Shown piece after piece: positions 43,505-51,512 of a DNA stretch of 64,000 nt. Position 1 is the first letter of the stretch. Each line of letters opens with the position of its first letter. The stretch comes from Sphingobacterium bovisgrunnientis (GTDB lineage Bacteria > Bacteroidota > Bacteroidia > Sphingobacteriales > Sphingobacteriaceae), in assembly GCF_009829085.1 (NCBI RefSeq), contig NZ_WUQY01000014.1:1-64000 (forward strand). The letters run 5' to 3'. The translations under genes were made by a program, and so were the position numbers. The notes under the pieces are model-generated. The model was given only the letters and a program-made list of their open reading frames with translations. It did not search any database and had not been told where the DNA came from.

Positions 43505-45985
43505 ATGAAATTAAAAAGTAAAATTACTTTTTTCGCCTTGTTGATTTGTTGTGCTACCAATCTGATAGCACAACAATCACAGGTTAAAAATGATTTGCGC
43601 GCACCAGCATTTCCATTGATCACAATAGATCCTAATACAAGTGCTTGGTCATATACTGATAATTTGTATGATGATGCGGTTCGCCATTGGACGGACAAAG
43701 TTTTTCCACTTTTAGGAGTAATTAAAGTGGATGGGGTAGCTTACCGTTTTCTCGGAAAAGAAGAAATAGAACTAGAGCCAATAGCAAAAATGGCTGAACA
43801 TGAATCATGGTCTGCAAAATATACCTTTACAGAACCTTCTAAAGATTGGACACAAATCAATTTTTCGGACACGAATTGGAAATTAGGTGCTGCACCATAT
43901 GGTACTTTAGATACTGAACCTAATTCAAAAACTGATTGGCAAGAGCCTAAGATTTGGGTACGACGTGAAGTAATTTTGAAGGAAGACTTGAATGGGAAGC
44001 CCGTCTTTATCGAATTTACGCATGACGATGATGCCATCATGTATGTGAATGGGATTGAAGTGGCCAATACTGGACAAGCAACGGGTAAAAATCGTAGAGT
44101 TAAGTTGTCTGAAGAAGTCGTTAAAACTTTAAAAAAAGGTAAGAATATAATTGCTGGATATTGTTACAATAGGGTAGCTAATGGTTATTTTGATTTCGGA
44201 ATGTTTACAGAACGTAAAAATGCTATCTCTTTTACAAATGCAGCGAGGCAAAAGTCTGTTGATTTACAAGCTACACAAACACATTATCGGTTTGAATGTG
44301 GTCCAATAGATTTGAAGCTCTCTTTCATTGCACCTTTATTGTTGACGGACTTAGAACTGGTTTCAAGACCGGTAAACTATATCAGCTATGAAATTATGTC
44401 GCGAGATGGTAAAAAACATGATGTACAATTATATTTTGAAGCATCTTCTAATTGGGCGCTTGACTCGCCATTGCAAGAATCATTAAGCTCGCAATACAAA
44501 TCTGGCAATTTGCAGTATGTAAAAACTGGTAGCAAAAGCCAAGACGTATTAGGCAAAAAAGGAGATCATATCCGAATTGATTGGGGGTATTTCTATATTG
44601 CAGCAGATGCTAACAAGACTAAATCCGCTATAGGAAACGGAGCCAATCTGCGCGAACAATTTCTGAAAGGTACTTCAATTCAATCTGCACAAAATGGAAA
44701 CCAACTAGTACTCACCCAAAACTTTTCGGTGTCAGACAAGTATGCAGATAAAATTATGCTAGGTTATGATGATATTTATTCTATCCAATATTTTGGTAAA
44801 AACCTGCGTCCATACTGGAATCGTAATGAAAACAGTACTATAGAAAAACAATTTGAATTAGCAGACAAACAGTTTTCAAAACTAAAATCAGCTTGTGATA
44901 AGTTTGATGCTGAATTGTGGGATACTGCATTACGCACTGGAGGTAGTGAATATGCTGCTTTGTCTGCATTAGCTTATCGTCAATCAATTGCAGCACACAA
45001 GTTGGTACAAGCTCCTAATGGCGATTTGTTATTGCTTTCGAAAGAAAATGACAGTAACGGGTCAATAGGAACTGTGGATGTAACTTATCCTTCAGCTCCT
45101 TTATATTTGTATTATAATCCCGAATTAGCTAAAGGATTGTTGAATCATATCTTTTACTACAGCGAAAGTAAACGTTGGACCAAGCCATTTGCCGCGCACG
45201 ATATAGGCACCTATCCGATTGGTAATGGTCAAACATATGGAGGCGATATGCCTGTAGAAGAATCTGGAAATATGTTGATTTTGACCTATGCTATTGCTCG
45301 CATGGAGAAGAATGCTAATTACGCAGCAAAGCATTGGGATGTGCTCACGACTTGGAAGGATTATCTAGTGGAGCACGGATTAGATCCAGACAATCAATTG
45401 TGTACAGATGACTTCGCTGGGCATTTTGCACATAATGCGAACTTATCTGTTAAAGCAATTGTAGCTATCGCGTCATACGGCTATTTGGCAGAAATGCTTG
45501 GAAAGGCTGATGTTGCTAAAAAGTATATTGGAATAGCAAGAGACATGGCTTCCAAATGGAAAAACATGGCTGCTGATGGCGACCATTACAAGTTGACTTT
45601 TGATAAATCAGGTACATGGAGTCAAAAATACAATTTGGTATGGGATAAGTTATTAGACATGAATATTTTTGACAAATCCATATTCAAAACAGAAGTAAAC
45701 TATTATTTGACCAAACAAAATCAATATGGTTTGCCACTCGACAATAGAAGAACCTATACAAAGACAGATTGGATAGTGTGGTCTGCTACTTTAGCTGACG
45801 ACAAAGCAACATTTCAAGAATTTATTTCTCCAGTATACAAATTTATGCATGAAACCACGGATCGTGTTCCTATGTCAGATTGGGTATATACTGACAAACC
45901 CACACGCTCTGGATTCAAAGCTAGATCAGTAGTTGGTGGATACTTTATCAAAATGCTAGAAGAAAAAATCAATAAGTTGAAATAA
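43505..45985 (+). CDS. DUF4965/DUF5127/DUF1793 'glutaminase-like' exported protein
   Basis: The 826-residue exported protein has a signal peptide ending near LIAQQ. Regions in order: DUF4964-like (APAFPLITIDPNTSAWSY), an inserted jelly-roll with VRREVILKEDLNGKPVFIEF (about residues 95-240) resembling GH2 sugar-binding domains, DUF5127, and a C-terminal DUF4965/DUF1793 (alpha/alpha)6 domain (YGGDMPVEESGNMLIL, LCTDDFAGHFAHNANLSVKAIVAI). The family is often labelled glutaminase A after a fungal enzyme, but in PULs the members look like glycosidases. It is third in the enzyme operon, 36 nt after GH2, and ends before a terminator. Confidence 0.83.
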   Translation: MKLKSKITFFALLICCATNLIAQQSQVKNDLRAPAFPLITIDPNTSAWSYTDNLYDDAVRHWTDKVFPLLGVIKVDGVAYRFLGKEEIELEPIAKMAEHESWSAKYTFTEPSKDWTQINFSDTNWKLGAAPYGTLDTEPNSKTDWQEPKIWVRREVILKEDLNGKPVFIEFTHDDDAIMYVNGIEVANTGQATGKNRRVKLSEEVVKTLKKGKNIIAGYCYNRVANGYFDFGMFTERKNAISFTNAARQKSVDLQATQTHYRFECGPIDLKLSFIAPLLLTDLELVSRPVNYISYEIMSRDGKKHDVQLYFEASSNWALDSPLQESLSSQYKSGNLQYVKTGSKSQDVLGKKGDHIRIDWGYFYIAADANKTKSAIGNGANLREQFLKGTSIQSAQNGNQLVLTQNFSVSDKYADKIMLGYDDIYSIQYFGKNLRPYWNRNENSTIEKQFELADKQFSKLKSACDKFDAELWDTALRTGGSEYAALSALAYRQSIAAHKLVQAPNGDLLLLSKENDSNGSIGTVDVTYPSAPLYLYYNPELAKGLLNHIFYYSESKRWTKPFAAHDIGTYPIGNGQTYGGDMPVEESGNMLILTYAIARMEKNANYAAKHWDVLTTWKDYLVEHGLDPDNQLCTDDFAGHFAHNANLSVKAIVAIASYGYLAEMLGKADVAKKYIGIARDMASKWKNMAADGDHYKLTFDKSGTWSQKYNLVWDKLLDMNIFDKSIFKTEVNYYLTKQNQYGLPLDNRRTYTKTDWIVWSATLADDKATFQEFISPVYKFMHETTDRVPMSDWVYTDKPTRSGFKARSVVGGYFIKMLEEKINKLK

Positions 45986-46010
45986 TTACAAAATAACAAT
46001 TAAAATAGAC

Positions 46011-46041
46011 AGCCTTATCAAAAGTTTGATAGGGCTTTTTT
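46011..46041 (+). terminator. terminator of the GH127-GH2-DUF4965 operon
   Basis: A 12-bp stem with one G-T wobble (46011-46022 with 46025-46036) is followed by six T. Confidence 0.85.
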
Positions 46042-46107
46042 GATGACTGTACTGATTATTATGGTATCAGATTTGTATATAAATAGCAGACTTAAAGCTG
46101 AAATTTT

Positions 46108-47616
46108 ATGGATATTAAAGTTAGGTTGCTTTCGAAGAAAGATTATTCGGATTTGAAAAAATCTATGACTGAGGCGTATCAAGGCCAAGGAGACATATGG
46201 ACACGTGAAAATATTGTGGATCTGATTGATGTATTTCCAGAAGGACAATTGTGTGTAGAAGTAAATGGACATGTGGTGGCATGTGCTTTATCAATCATTC
46301 TTCATTCAAAAAAAAATAACATATACGATTCTTATTATGAAATCATCGATGACGGAAAGTTTTCGAAGCACGATTATGAAGGTGATACCTTATATGGTAT
46401 AGAAGTTTTCGTACATCCTGAATACCGTTCATTGCGTCTTGGGCGACGCTTGTACGATTCGCGTAAGGAATTGTGCGAACAAATGAATCTTAAGAGTATT
46501 GTGGCTGGCGGAAGAATTCCGAATTATTATAACTATGCGCAGGACATGAGTCCGCGTGTGTATATTGAAAAGGTAAAGCGTAAAGAGATATTTGATCCCA
46601 CCTTGACTTTTCAACTTTCAAATGATTTCCACGTCAAGAAAATTCTTAAAAATTACTTGCCAGAAGATGCAGAATCTATGGAATTTGCCACGCTGTTGGA
46701 ATGGAATAATATTTATTATGAACCTGATGCGCGTTCCAATTCTGCTTCCAAACAAACCATCCGTTTGGGATTAGTGCAATGGCAAATGCGATCATTCAAA
46801 AATTTGCAAGAATTCTATGATCAGGTAGAATTTTTTGTGGATTCAGTTTCAGATTATGGAGCTGATTTTGTGATGTTTCCGGAGTTTTTTAATTCTCCGT
46901 TGATGAGTCCTTATAATGATATGCCAGAACGGATGGCAATGGAAAAGTTGGCAGAACACACCAAGGAAATTAAGCAGAAGCTAACACAATTTGCGGTTTC
47001 GTACAATGTCAATATTATTGCAGGTTCGATGCCATTGTACGAACGTGGCAAATTGTATAATGTAAGTTATCTGTGTCACCGCAATGGACATACAGATCAA
47101 TACCGGAAGGTACACATCACACCTAACGAATTCAAATATTACGGTATGGTAGGAGGGAGTGAGGTCAAAGTTTTTGATACGGATTGTGGTAAGATTGGGA
47201 TGTTAATTTGTTATGATGTAGAATTCCCCGAATTGAGCCGAATATTAGCGGATCAAGGCATGCAGATTTTGTTCGTTCCATTCATGACTGATACACAAAA
47301 TGGATATATTCGGGTACGTCATTGTGCGCAAGCTCGAGCCATTGAGAATGAATGTTACGTCGCTATTGCTGGTTCGGTGGGCAATTTGCCACGGGTAAAT
47401 AATATGGATATTCAATATTCGCAATCTGCGGTGTTTACACCTTCGGATTTTGCTTTTCCTAATAATGCTATCAAAGCGGAAGCCACGCCAAATACCGAAA
47501 TGGTATTAATAGCTGACGTAGATTTATATGCTTTACGTGATCTGCACGAATATGGTACCGTGAAGATTTTGAAAGATAGAAGGAAAGATTTGTATGAAGT
47601 GAATTTATTGAAATAA
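46108..47616 (+). CDS. GNAT acetyltransferase-carbon-nitrogen hydrolase fusion
   Basis: The 502-residue protein has two enzymes in one chain. Residues ~1-160 are a GNAT N-acetyltransferase (YGIEVFVHPEYRSLRLGRRLYDSRKELCE, acetyl-CoA loop). Residues ~210-500 are a nitrilase-superfamily amidohydrolase with the Glu-Lys-Cys triad in FPEFFNSP, YRKVHITPNEF and MLICYDVEFPE. This fusion recurs in Bacteroidota and some other bacteria, and its substrate is unknown; a linked acyl transfer and amide hydrolysis on an amine compound is plausible. There is no signal peptide, so it is probably cytoplasmic. The gene stands alone between two terminators. Confidence 0.9.
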   Translation: MDIKVRLLSKKDYSDLKKSMTEAYQGQGDIWTRENIVDLIDVFPEGQLCVEVNGHVVACALSIILHSKKNNIYDSYYEIIDDGKFSKHDYEGDTLYGIEVFVHPEYRSLRLGRRLYDSRKELCEQMNLKSIVAGGRIPNYYNYAQDMSPRVYIEKVKRKEIFDPTLTFQLSNDFHVKKILKNYLPEDAESMEFATLLEWNNIYYEPDARSNSASKQTIRLGLVQWQMRSFKNLQEFYDQVEFFVDSVSDYGADFVMFPEFFNSPLMSPYNDMPERMAMEKLAEHTKEIKQKLTQFAVSYNVNIIAGSMPLYERGKLYNVSYLCHRNGHTDQYRKVHITPNEFKYYGMVGGSEVKVFDTDCGKIGMLICYDVEFPELSRILADQGMQILFVPFMTDTQNGYIRVRHCAQARAIENECYVAIAGSVGNLPRVNNMDIQYSQSAVFTPSDFAFPNNAIKAEATPNTEMVLIADVDLYALRDLHEYGTVKILKDRRKDLYEVNLLK

Positions 47617-47644
47617 GAAAGAGCTGGATTTCCAGCTCTTTCTT
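47615..47644. terminator. bidirectional terminator between GNAT-nitrilase and asnA
   Basis: A 14-bp perfect stem (47615-47628 with 47631-47644, core AGAGCTGGA/TCCAGCTCT) sits between convergent genes. Confidence 0.88.
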
Positions 47645-47645
47645 G

Positions 47646-48650
47646 TTATAATAAATTAATATTTTCTTCTGCTAAAATTTGCTTTTTGTGGTCATCCCAA
47701 ATACTAACTTGGACTTCGCCAATGTGGGATAACTTAAGCATGAACATACATACACGAGATTGACCAATTCCACCACCAATAGATTCTGTTAGTTCATTGT
47801 TCAACAACATTTGGTGAAAGGATAATTGTGCTCTATCTGTACAATGTCTTATTTCTAATTGTCTTTGTAAGGCATCTTTATTCACACGAATACCCATAGA
47901 AGACAATTCAAAAGCGCTATTTAATATTGGATTCCAAATCAAAATATCGCCATTCAAGCCTTGGTAACCATCTTCGTTGTCGGTACTCCAATCATCATAA
48001 TCCGCCGCTCTGCCATCGTGTGTGAAACCATTTGACAATACACCACCAATTCCATACAAGAATACCGCACCACATTCTTTAGCGATTGCATTTTCTCTTT
48101 CTTTTGGCGTAAAATCTGGGTATTTTTTTAATAATTCTTCGGATGAAATAAAAGTGATTTCTTGCGGAAGAATAGCTTTAAGATGTGGGTATTTTGCCTC
48201 GACTTGTTTTTCTGTTTGAACCATCGAATCATAAATCGCATTTACGGTCTGCTTTAGAAAGGCTAAATTTCTATTTTCAGGAAGGATAACTTTTTCCCAA
48301 TCCCATTGATCTACATAAATAGAATGAATCGGTGAATAATCTTCGTCTGGTCGTAAAGCACGCATATCCGTAATAATACCTTCGCCAGCTTCTAACTCAA
48401 GTTCTTTTAAACGAACACGCTTCCATTTTGCTAAGGAATGTACCACCACGGCGCGTTGCTCATTCAGAGATTTGATCGGAAAAGAAACAGGTCTTTCAAT
48501 ACCGTTTAAGTCGTCATTGATTCCAGTACCGTCAAGTACGATCAAAGGTGAAGAAATGGGTGTTAGGTTTAATGCTTGTTTTAGATATGTTGAAAAGGTA
48601 TCCTTTACAAACGTAATAGCTTGTTCGCGTTGTAATAATTCTCTGCCCAT
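47646..48650 (-). CDS. asnA: aspartate-ammonia ligase (asparagine synthetase A)
   Basis: The 334-residue ATP-dependent enzyme makes asparagine from aspartate and ammonia and has a class II aminoacyl-tRNA-synthetase fold. Family motifs include VLDGTGINDDLNGIERPVSFP, VVHSLAKWKRVRL, IYVDQWDWEKVI and SIGGGIGQSRVCMFML. I chose the ATG at 48650 (MGRELLQREQ), which gives the normal AsnA length. The frame remains open upstream to 48836 through a TTG, but that stretch crosses a terminator and has no homology. It is monocistronic. Confidence 0.95.
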   Translation of the reverse strand: MGRELLQREQAITFVKDTFSTYLKQALNLTPISSPLIVLDGTGINDDLNGIERPVSFPIKSLNEQRAVVVHSLAKWKRVRLKELELEAGEGIITDMRALRPDEDYSPIHSIYVDQWDWEKVILPENRNLAFLKQTVNAIYDSMVQTEKQVEAKYPHLKAILPQEITFISSEELLKKYPDFTPKERENAIAKECGAVFLYGIGGVLSNGFTHDGRAADYDDWSTDNEDGYQGLNGDILIWNPILNSAFELSSMGIRVNKDALQRQLEIRHCTDRAQLSFHQMLLNNELTESIGGGIGQSRVCMFMLKLSHIGEVQVSIWDDHKKQILAEENINLL

Positions 48651-48757
48651 TAATTGTATATATAACTGGTTATTATTCTGTGATAAATGTAATGAAATGT
48701 ACGCATTTTCATTAAAATAATAACATATAAAAGTTTTTTTTAATAATATTATAAAAG

Positions 48758-48783
48758 AAAAGAGCTGCATGTGCAGCTCTTTT
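48758..48783 (-). terminator. terminator after the IscA-like gene
   Basis: An 11-bp stem with a 4-nt loop (AAAAGAGCTGC at 48758-48768 with GCAGCTCTTTT at 48773-48783) lies 22 nt past the IscA-like stop, with a T-rich minus-strand tail. Confidence 0.8.
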
Positions 48784-48805
48784 GTATTTTCAAGTAGATC
48801 ACTGC

Positions 48806-49132
48806 TTAAACGGAGAAACTTTCGCCACATGCACAAGTTCTGGATGCATTGGGATTGTGGAATTCAAATCCTTTTCCGTCTAAACCATCTGAATAGTCTA
48901 ATTCTGTTCCTGCTAGATATAAGTATGATTTGATATCTAAACAGATTTTAACACCATTGTCTTCAAAAAATTGGTCGCCTTTTTTTTCCTCGTTATCAAA
49001 CTTCAAATCGTAAGAAAGACCCGAACAGCCACCGCTAACTACAGCCACACGTACGAAATAGTTTTCGTCGTAGTTTTCGTCTGTCATTATTTTTTGAATT
49101 CGCTCTTTCGCTTTCTCTGTAACCGTTACCAT
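48806..49132 (-). CDS. A-type Fe-S carrier protein (IscA/SufA/ErpA family)
   Basis: The 108-residue protein has the three conserved cysteines of A-type carriers, one in SGGCSGLSYDL and two in the C-terminal RTCACGESF. It delivers iron-sulfur clusters to target proteins. The ATG at 49132 (MVTVTEKAKERI) matches the family. The open upstream frame to 49183 adds residues without support. It follows the cysteine desulfurase gene by 84 nt on the same strand, which suggests a small Isc-like unit separate from SufSE. Confidence 0.92.
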   Translation of the reverse strand: MVTVTEKAKERIQKIMTDENYDENYFVRVAVVSGGCSGLSYDLKFDNEEKKGDQFFEDNGVKICLDIKSYLYLAGTELDYSDGLDGKGFEFHNPNASRTCACGESFSV

Positions 49133-49216
49133 AATTGTTAATCTTTTAAGATTAGGACAAAGTTCGTAAATAAATTGCAACACACAACTACAAAAAGTAT
49201 GAATTTTGTCACAATA

Positions 49217-50377
49217 TTAGAGCAAATTTGATTTATACAGCTGCCAAATAGGAGATTCGTTGCGAATCTTTGCTACAGCGTATTTTAATTCAACTATTGT
49301 GCTGTCTAAATCCTCTTTTGTTGTATATTTTGAAAGTGAAAAACGTATGCTACAAAGTGCGTCTTCTTCTGAAATACCCATAGCGGTCAATACATGTGAC
49401 GGATCGCGATCCCCCGAGACACAGGCAGAACCTGATGACACAGCTATATTGGTTAATTTTGGCATTAGTTCAGCACTTTTCACGTGTTTGAAAACAATAT
49501 TACTGGTATTACTTAGACGAGTTGATTGCTGTGCATGGATTGTTATATCTTCGATTTCATTATATATTCTATCTTCGAAATAATCTCGAAGAGTGGCTAA
49601 ATCTTGAGGATTTGCGATTTCAAAAGCTTTTCCCATACCAGCTATTGCTGCTGTATTGTAAGTTCCACCTCTAAAACTATTTTCTTGTTTACCACCTGTG
49701 ATAAGTGGCTCGATTTGTATTGGACGAGATTTTCGACGAACATAAAGTGCGCCTATTCCTTTTGGTCCATGCAATTTATGCGCGCTAAAACAGCAAATAT
49801 CTACACCAGATTTTTCATAATTGGAATGTATCTTTCCGATGGCCTGCGTAGTATCACTAAACAACAACACATTTTTTTTAATTGCTATTTCAGCGATGTC
49901 TTCAATTGGATGTACGACTCCAGTCTCATTATTAGCGTGCATGAGACATATTAAAATCGTATCTGTTCGGATTGCTTCTTCTAAATCATCTAAATTAATA
50001 TTTCCGTTATGATCTACGGGCAAATAAGTAATCTCAGCACCGTTCTTCTCTAATATTTCTAGTGTAGTTAGCACAGCTTTATGTTCTGTCTTGGCAGAAA
50101 TTATGTGTTTTCCAATACGCTGGTAACGTGTGAATATACCTCGTAGTACTGTGTTTATTGCTTCTGTAGCCCCTGATGTGAAGTAAATTTCTTTTGGATT
50201 AGCACCGATTGATTTTGCAATACTTTGTCGTGATTTTTCAATGGCTTGATGTGCAGTTCTACCCATTTTGTGCTGAAGACTAGAGGCATTTCCATATTCT
50301 TCTCTAAGAAAAGGTAGCATCGTATTAAGAACTTCATCATCAATTCTTGTGGTAGCGTTATTATCCAAATAAATCAT
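49217..50377 (-). CDS. IscS/NifS-type cysteine desulfurase
   Basis: The 386-residue PLP enzyme of group I cysteine desulfurases starts with MIYLDNNATTRIDDEV. It has the PLP Lys in CFSAHKLHGPKG and the flexible catalytic-Cys loop SSGSACVSGDRDPSHVL. Sulfur from cysteine is passed to Fe-S assembly or tRNA thiolation. It is the second cysteine desulfurase in this window (SufS is at 17.1 kb). It is followed by an A-type carrier gene and is divergent from mscS. The partner scaffold IscU is not seen here. Confidence 0.92.
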   Translation of the reverse strand: MIYLDNNATTRIDDEVLNTMLPFLREEYGNASSLQHKMGRTAHQAIEKSRQSIAKSIGANPKEIYFTSGATEAINTVLRGIFTRYQRIGKHIISAKTEHKAVLTTLEILEKNGAEITYLPVDHNGNINLDDLEEAIRTDTILICLMHANNETGVVHPIEDIAEIAIKKNVLLFSDTTQAIGKIHSNYEKSGVDICCFSAHKLHGPKGIGALYVRRKSRPIQIEPLITGGKQENSFRGGTYNTAAIAGMGKAFEIANPQDLATLRDYFEDRIYNEIEDITIHAQQSTRLSNTSNIVFKHVKSAELMPKLTNIAVSSGSACVSGDRDPSHVLTAMGISEEDALCSIRFSLSKYTTKEDLDSTIVELKYAVAKIRNESPIWQLYKSNLL

Positions 50378-50462
50378 AGGATAAAGTTATCTAAAAACTA
50401 AAGATATATCATTTGAAAAGTTGGATATTTTGTAGATATTGTGACATAAAAATTGATATTAT

Positions 50463-51281
50463 ATGGAAAACTTTGAGGGAAGAATTGAAAAATTAATAGA
50501 TGTTTTGGTATTAAAAGTACCAGATGTAATAGCAGCTATTTTAATCTTAATCGTTGGCCGCTATGCAATAAAGTTAATTTTACGCATAATCAACTCCAGA
50601 TTTGAAAAACGTAATATTGATATTTCAATAAGAGGATTTGTCGCAAGTTTATTAAAATTTGTTCTTTATGCTTTACTCATATTAACCGTTGCCAGTACAG
50701 TAGGAATTCAAACAACTTCTTTCATTGCTGCATTATCGGCCTTTGGTTTGGCAGTAGGTATGGCTTTACAAGGCAGTTTATCGAATTTTGCTGGAGGCGT
50801 ACTAATCCTTTTGTTCAGACCTTTTGAAGTGGGGGATGCTATTAATAGTGCCAATGGTTCGAGTGGCACAGTAGAAAAAATTGACCTTCTGTATACTACA
50901 TTAATTGATGATGATGGTATACGTATATTCAGTCCAAATGGTACTTTGGCGAATTCAGTAATCAAGAATTTTACTAAAATTACAAATAGAAGAGTTGCGT
51001 TCACACTTTTGGTATCGTACGACGCGAATGTCAAAATAGCAAGAGAGACAATTTTGAAAGTAATTTCATCCGATGAACGTATAGCAAATAATCCCGCTCC
51101 TGTAGTACAAATTGGTGATTTGAAAGATGGCGGTATTGAATTGTTGATACGTGTTTGGACACCAAAAGGAAGTTTTTGGGCTGTAAAAACTGATTTAGCA
51201 GAAAGACTTCAGGAGGTGTTCGATGGTGAGAATGTGGTATTTCCAACAAATAGCTTGAAAATAATTAATAGCGAGAACTAA
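50463..51281 (+). CDS. MscS-family mechanosensitive channel
   Basis: The 272-residue membrane protein has about three transmembrane helices. The pore-lining third helix, GLAVGMALQGSLSNFAGGVLILL (about residues 95-117), has the Ala/Gly pattern of MscS. After it come the conserved FRPFEVGD beta-domain, IFSPNGTLANSVIKNF, and a C-terminal alpha/beta domain. It releases solutes under hypoosmotic shock and is close to E. coli MscS in size. Its stop codon overlaps that of a small convergent gene. Confidence 0.93.
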   Translation: MENFEGRIEKLIDVLVLKVPDVIAAILILIVGRYAIKLILRIINSRFEKRNIDISIRGFVASLLKFVLYALLILTVASTVGIQTTSFIAALSAFGLAVGMALQGSLSNFAGGVLILLFRPFEVGDAINSANGSSGTVEKIDLLYTTLIDDDGIRIFSPNGTLANSVIKNFTKITNRRVAFTLLVSYDANVKIARETILKVISSDERIANNPAPVVQIGDLKDGGIELLIRVWTPKGSFWAVKTDLAERLQEVFDGENVVFPTNSLKIINSEN

Positions 51282-51424
51282 TCCAGCGAATTCGTAAGCA
51301 CATAGTAGCGATAGGCTACAATTGCTTGTTGGAATTTAGTCAATTTGGAAGGATCAAGTTTACTGTACTTTGGCAGAATGGACTTGTTGATGTTGTTTAA
51401 TATTTTAAAAAACTGTTTTTTCAT
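51278..51424 (-). CDS. 48-residue small basic protein, unknown function
   Basis: A short ATG frame starts MKKQFFKILNNINKSILPKY and continues with DPSKLTKFQQAIVAYRYYVL to a TAG. It is basic, probably helical, and resembles a family of tiny conserved proteins I recall from Sphingobacteriaceae, sometimes mis-annotated. Its stop codon overlaps the mscS stop by two bases in convergent orientation. It has no signal peptide and no known function. The compact fit between two real genes and the orderly sequence favour a real gene. Confidence 0.65.
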   Translation of the reverse strand: MKKQFFKILNNINKSILPKYSKLDPSKLTKFQQAIVAYRYYVLTNSLD

Positions 51425-51457
51425 CCTTTTTTAAATTATTGCCTACACTAAAATAAC

Positions 51458-51490
51458 AAAAAGTCTTGTGAATCGTTCACAAGACTTTTT
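51458..51490 (-). terminator. strong terminator after glpT-like gene
   Basis: A 15-bp perfect stem (51458-51472 with 51476-51490) with a 3-nt loop lies 22 nt beyond the transporter stop on the minus strand. Confidence 0.88.
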
Positions 51491-51512
51491 GGTTTAAGGT
51501 TTAATTCAATTA

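Noticed and set aside
48651..48836. N-terminal extension of AsnA from a TTG
   Set aside because: Crosses the terminator of the IscA-like gene and would make AsnA abnormally long.
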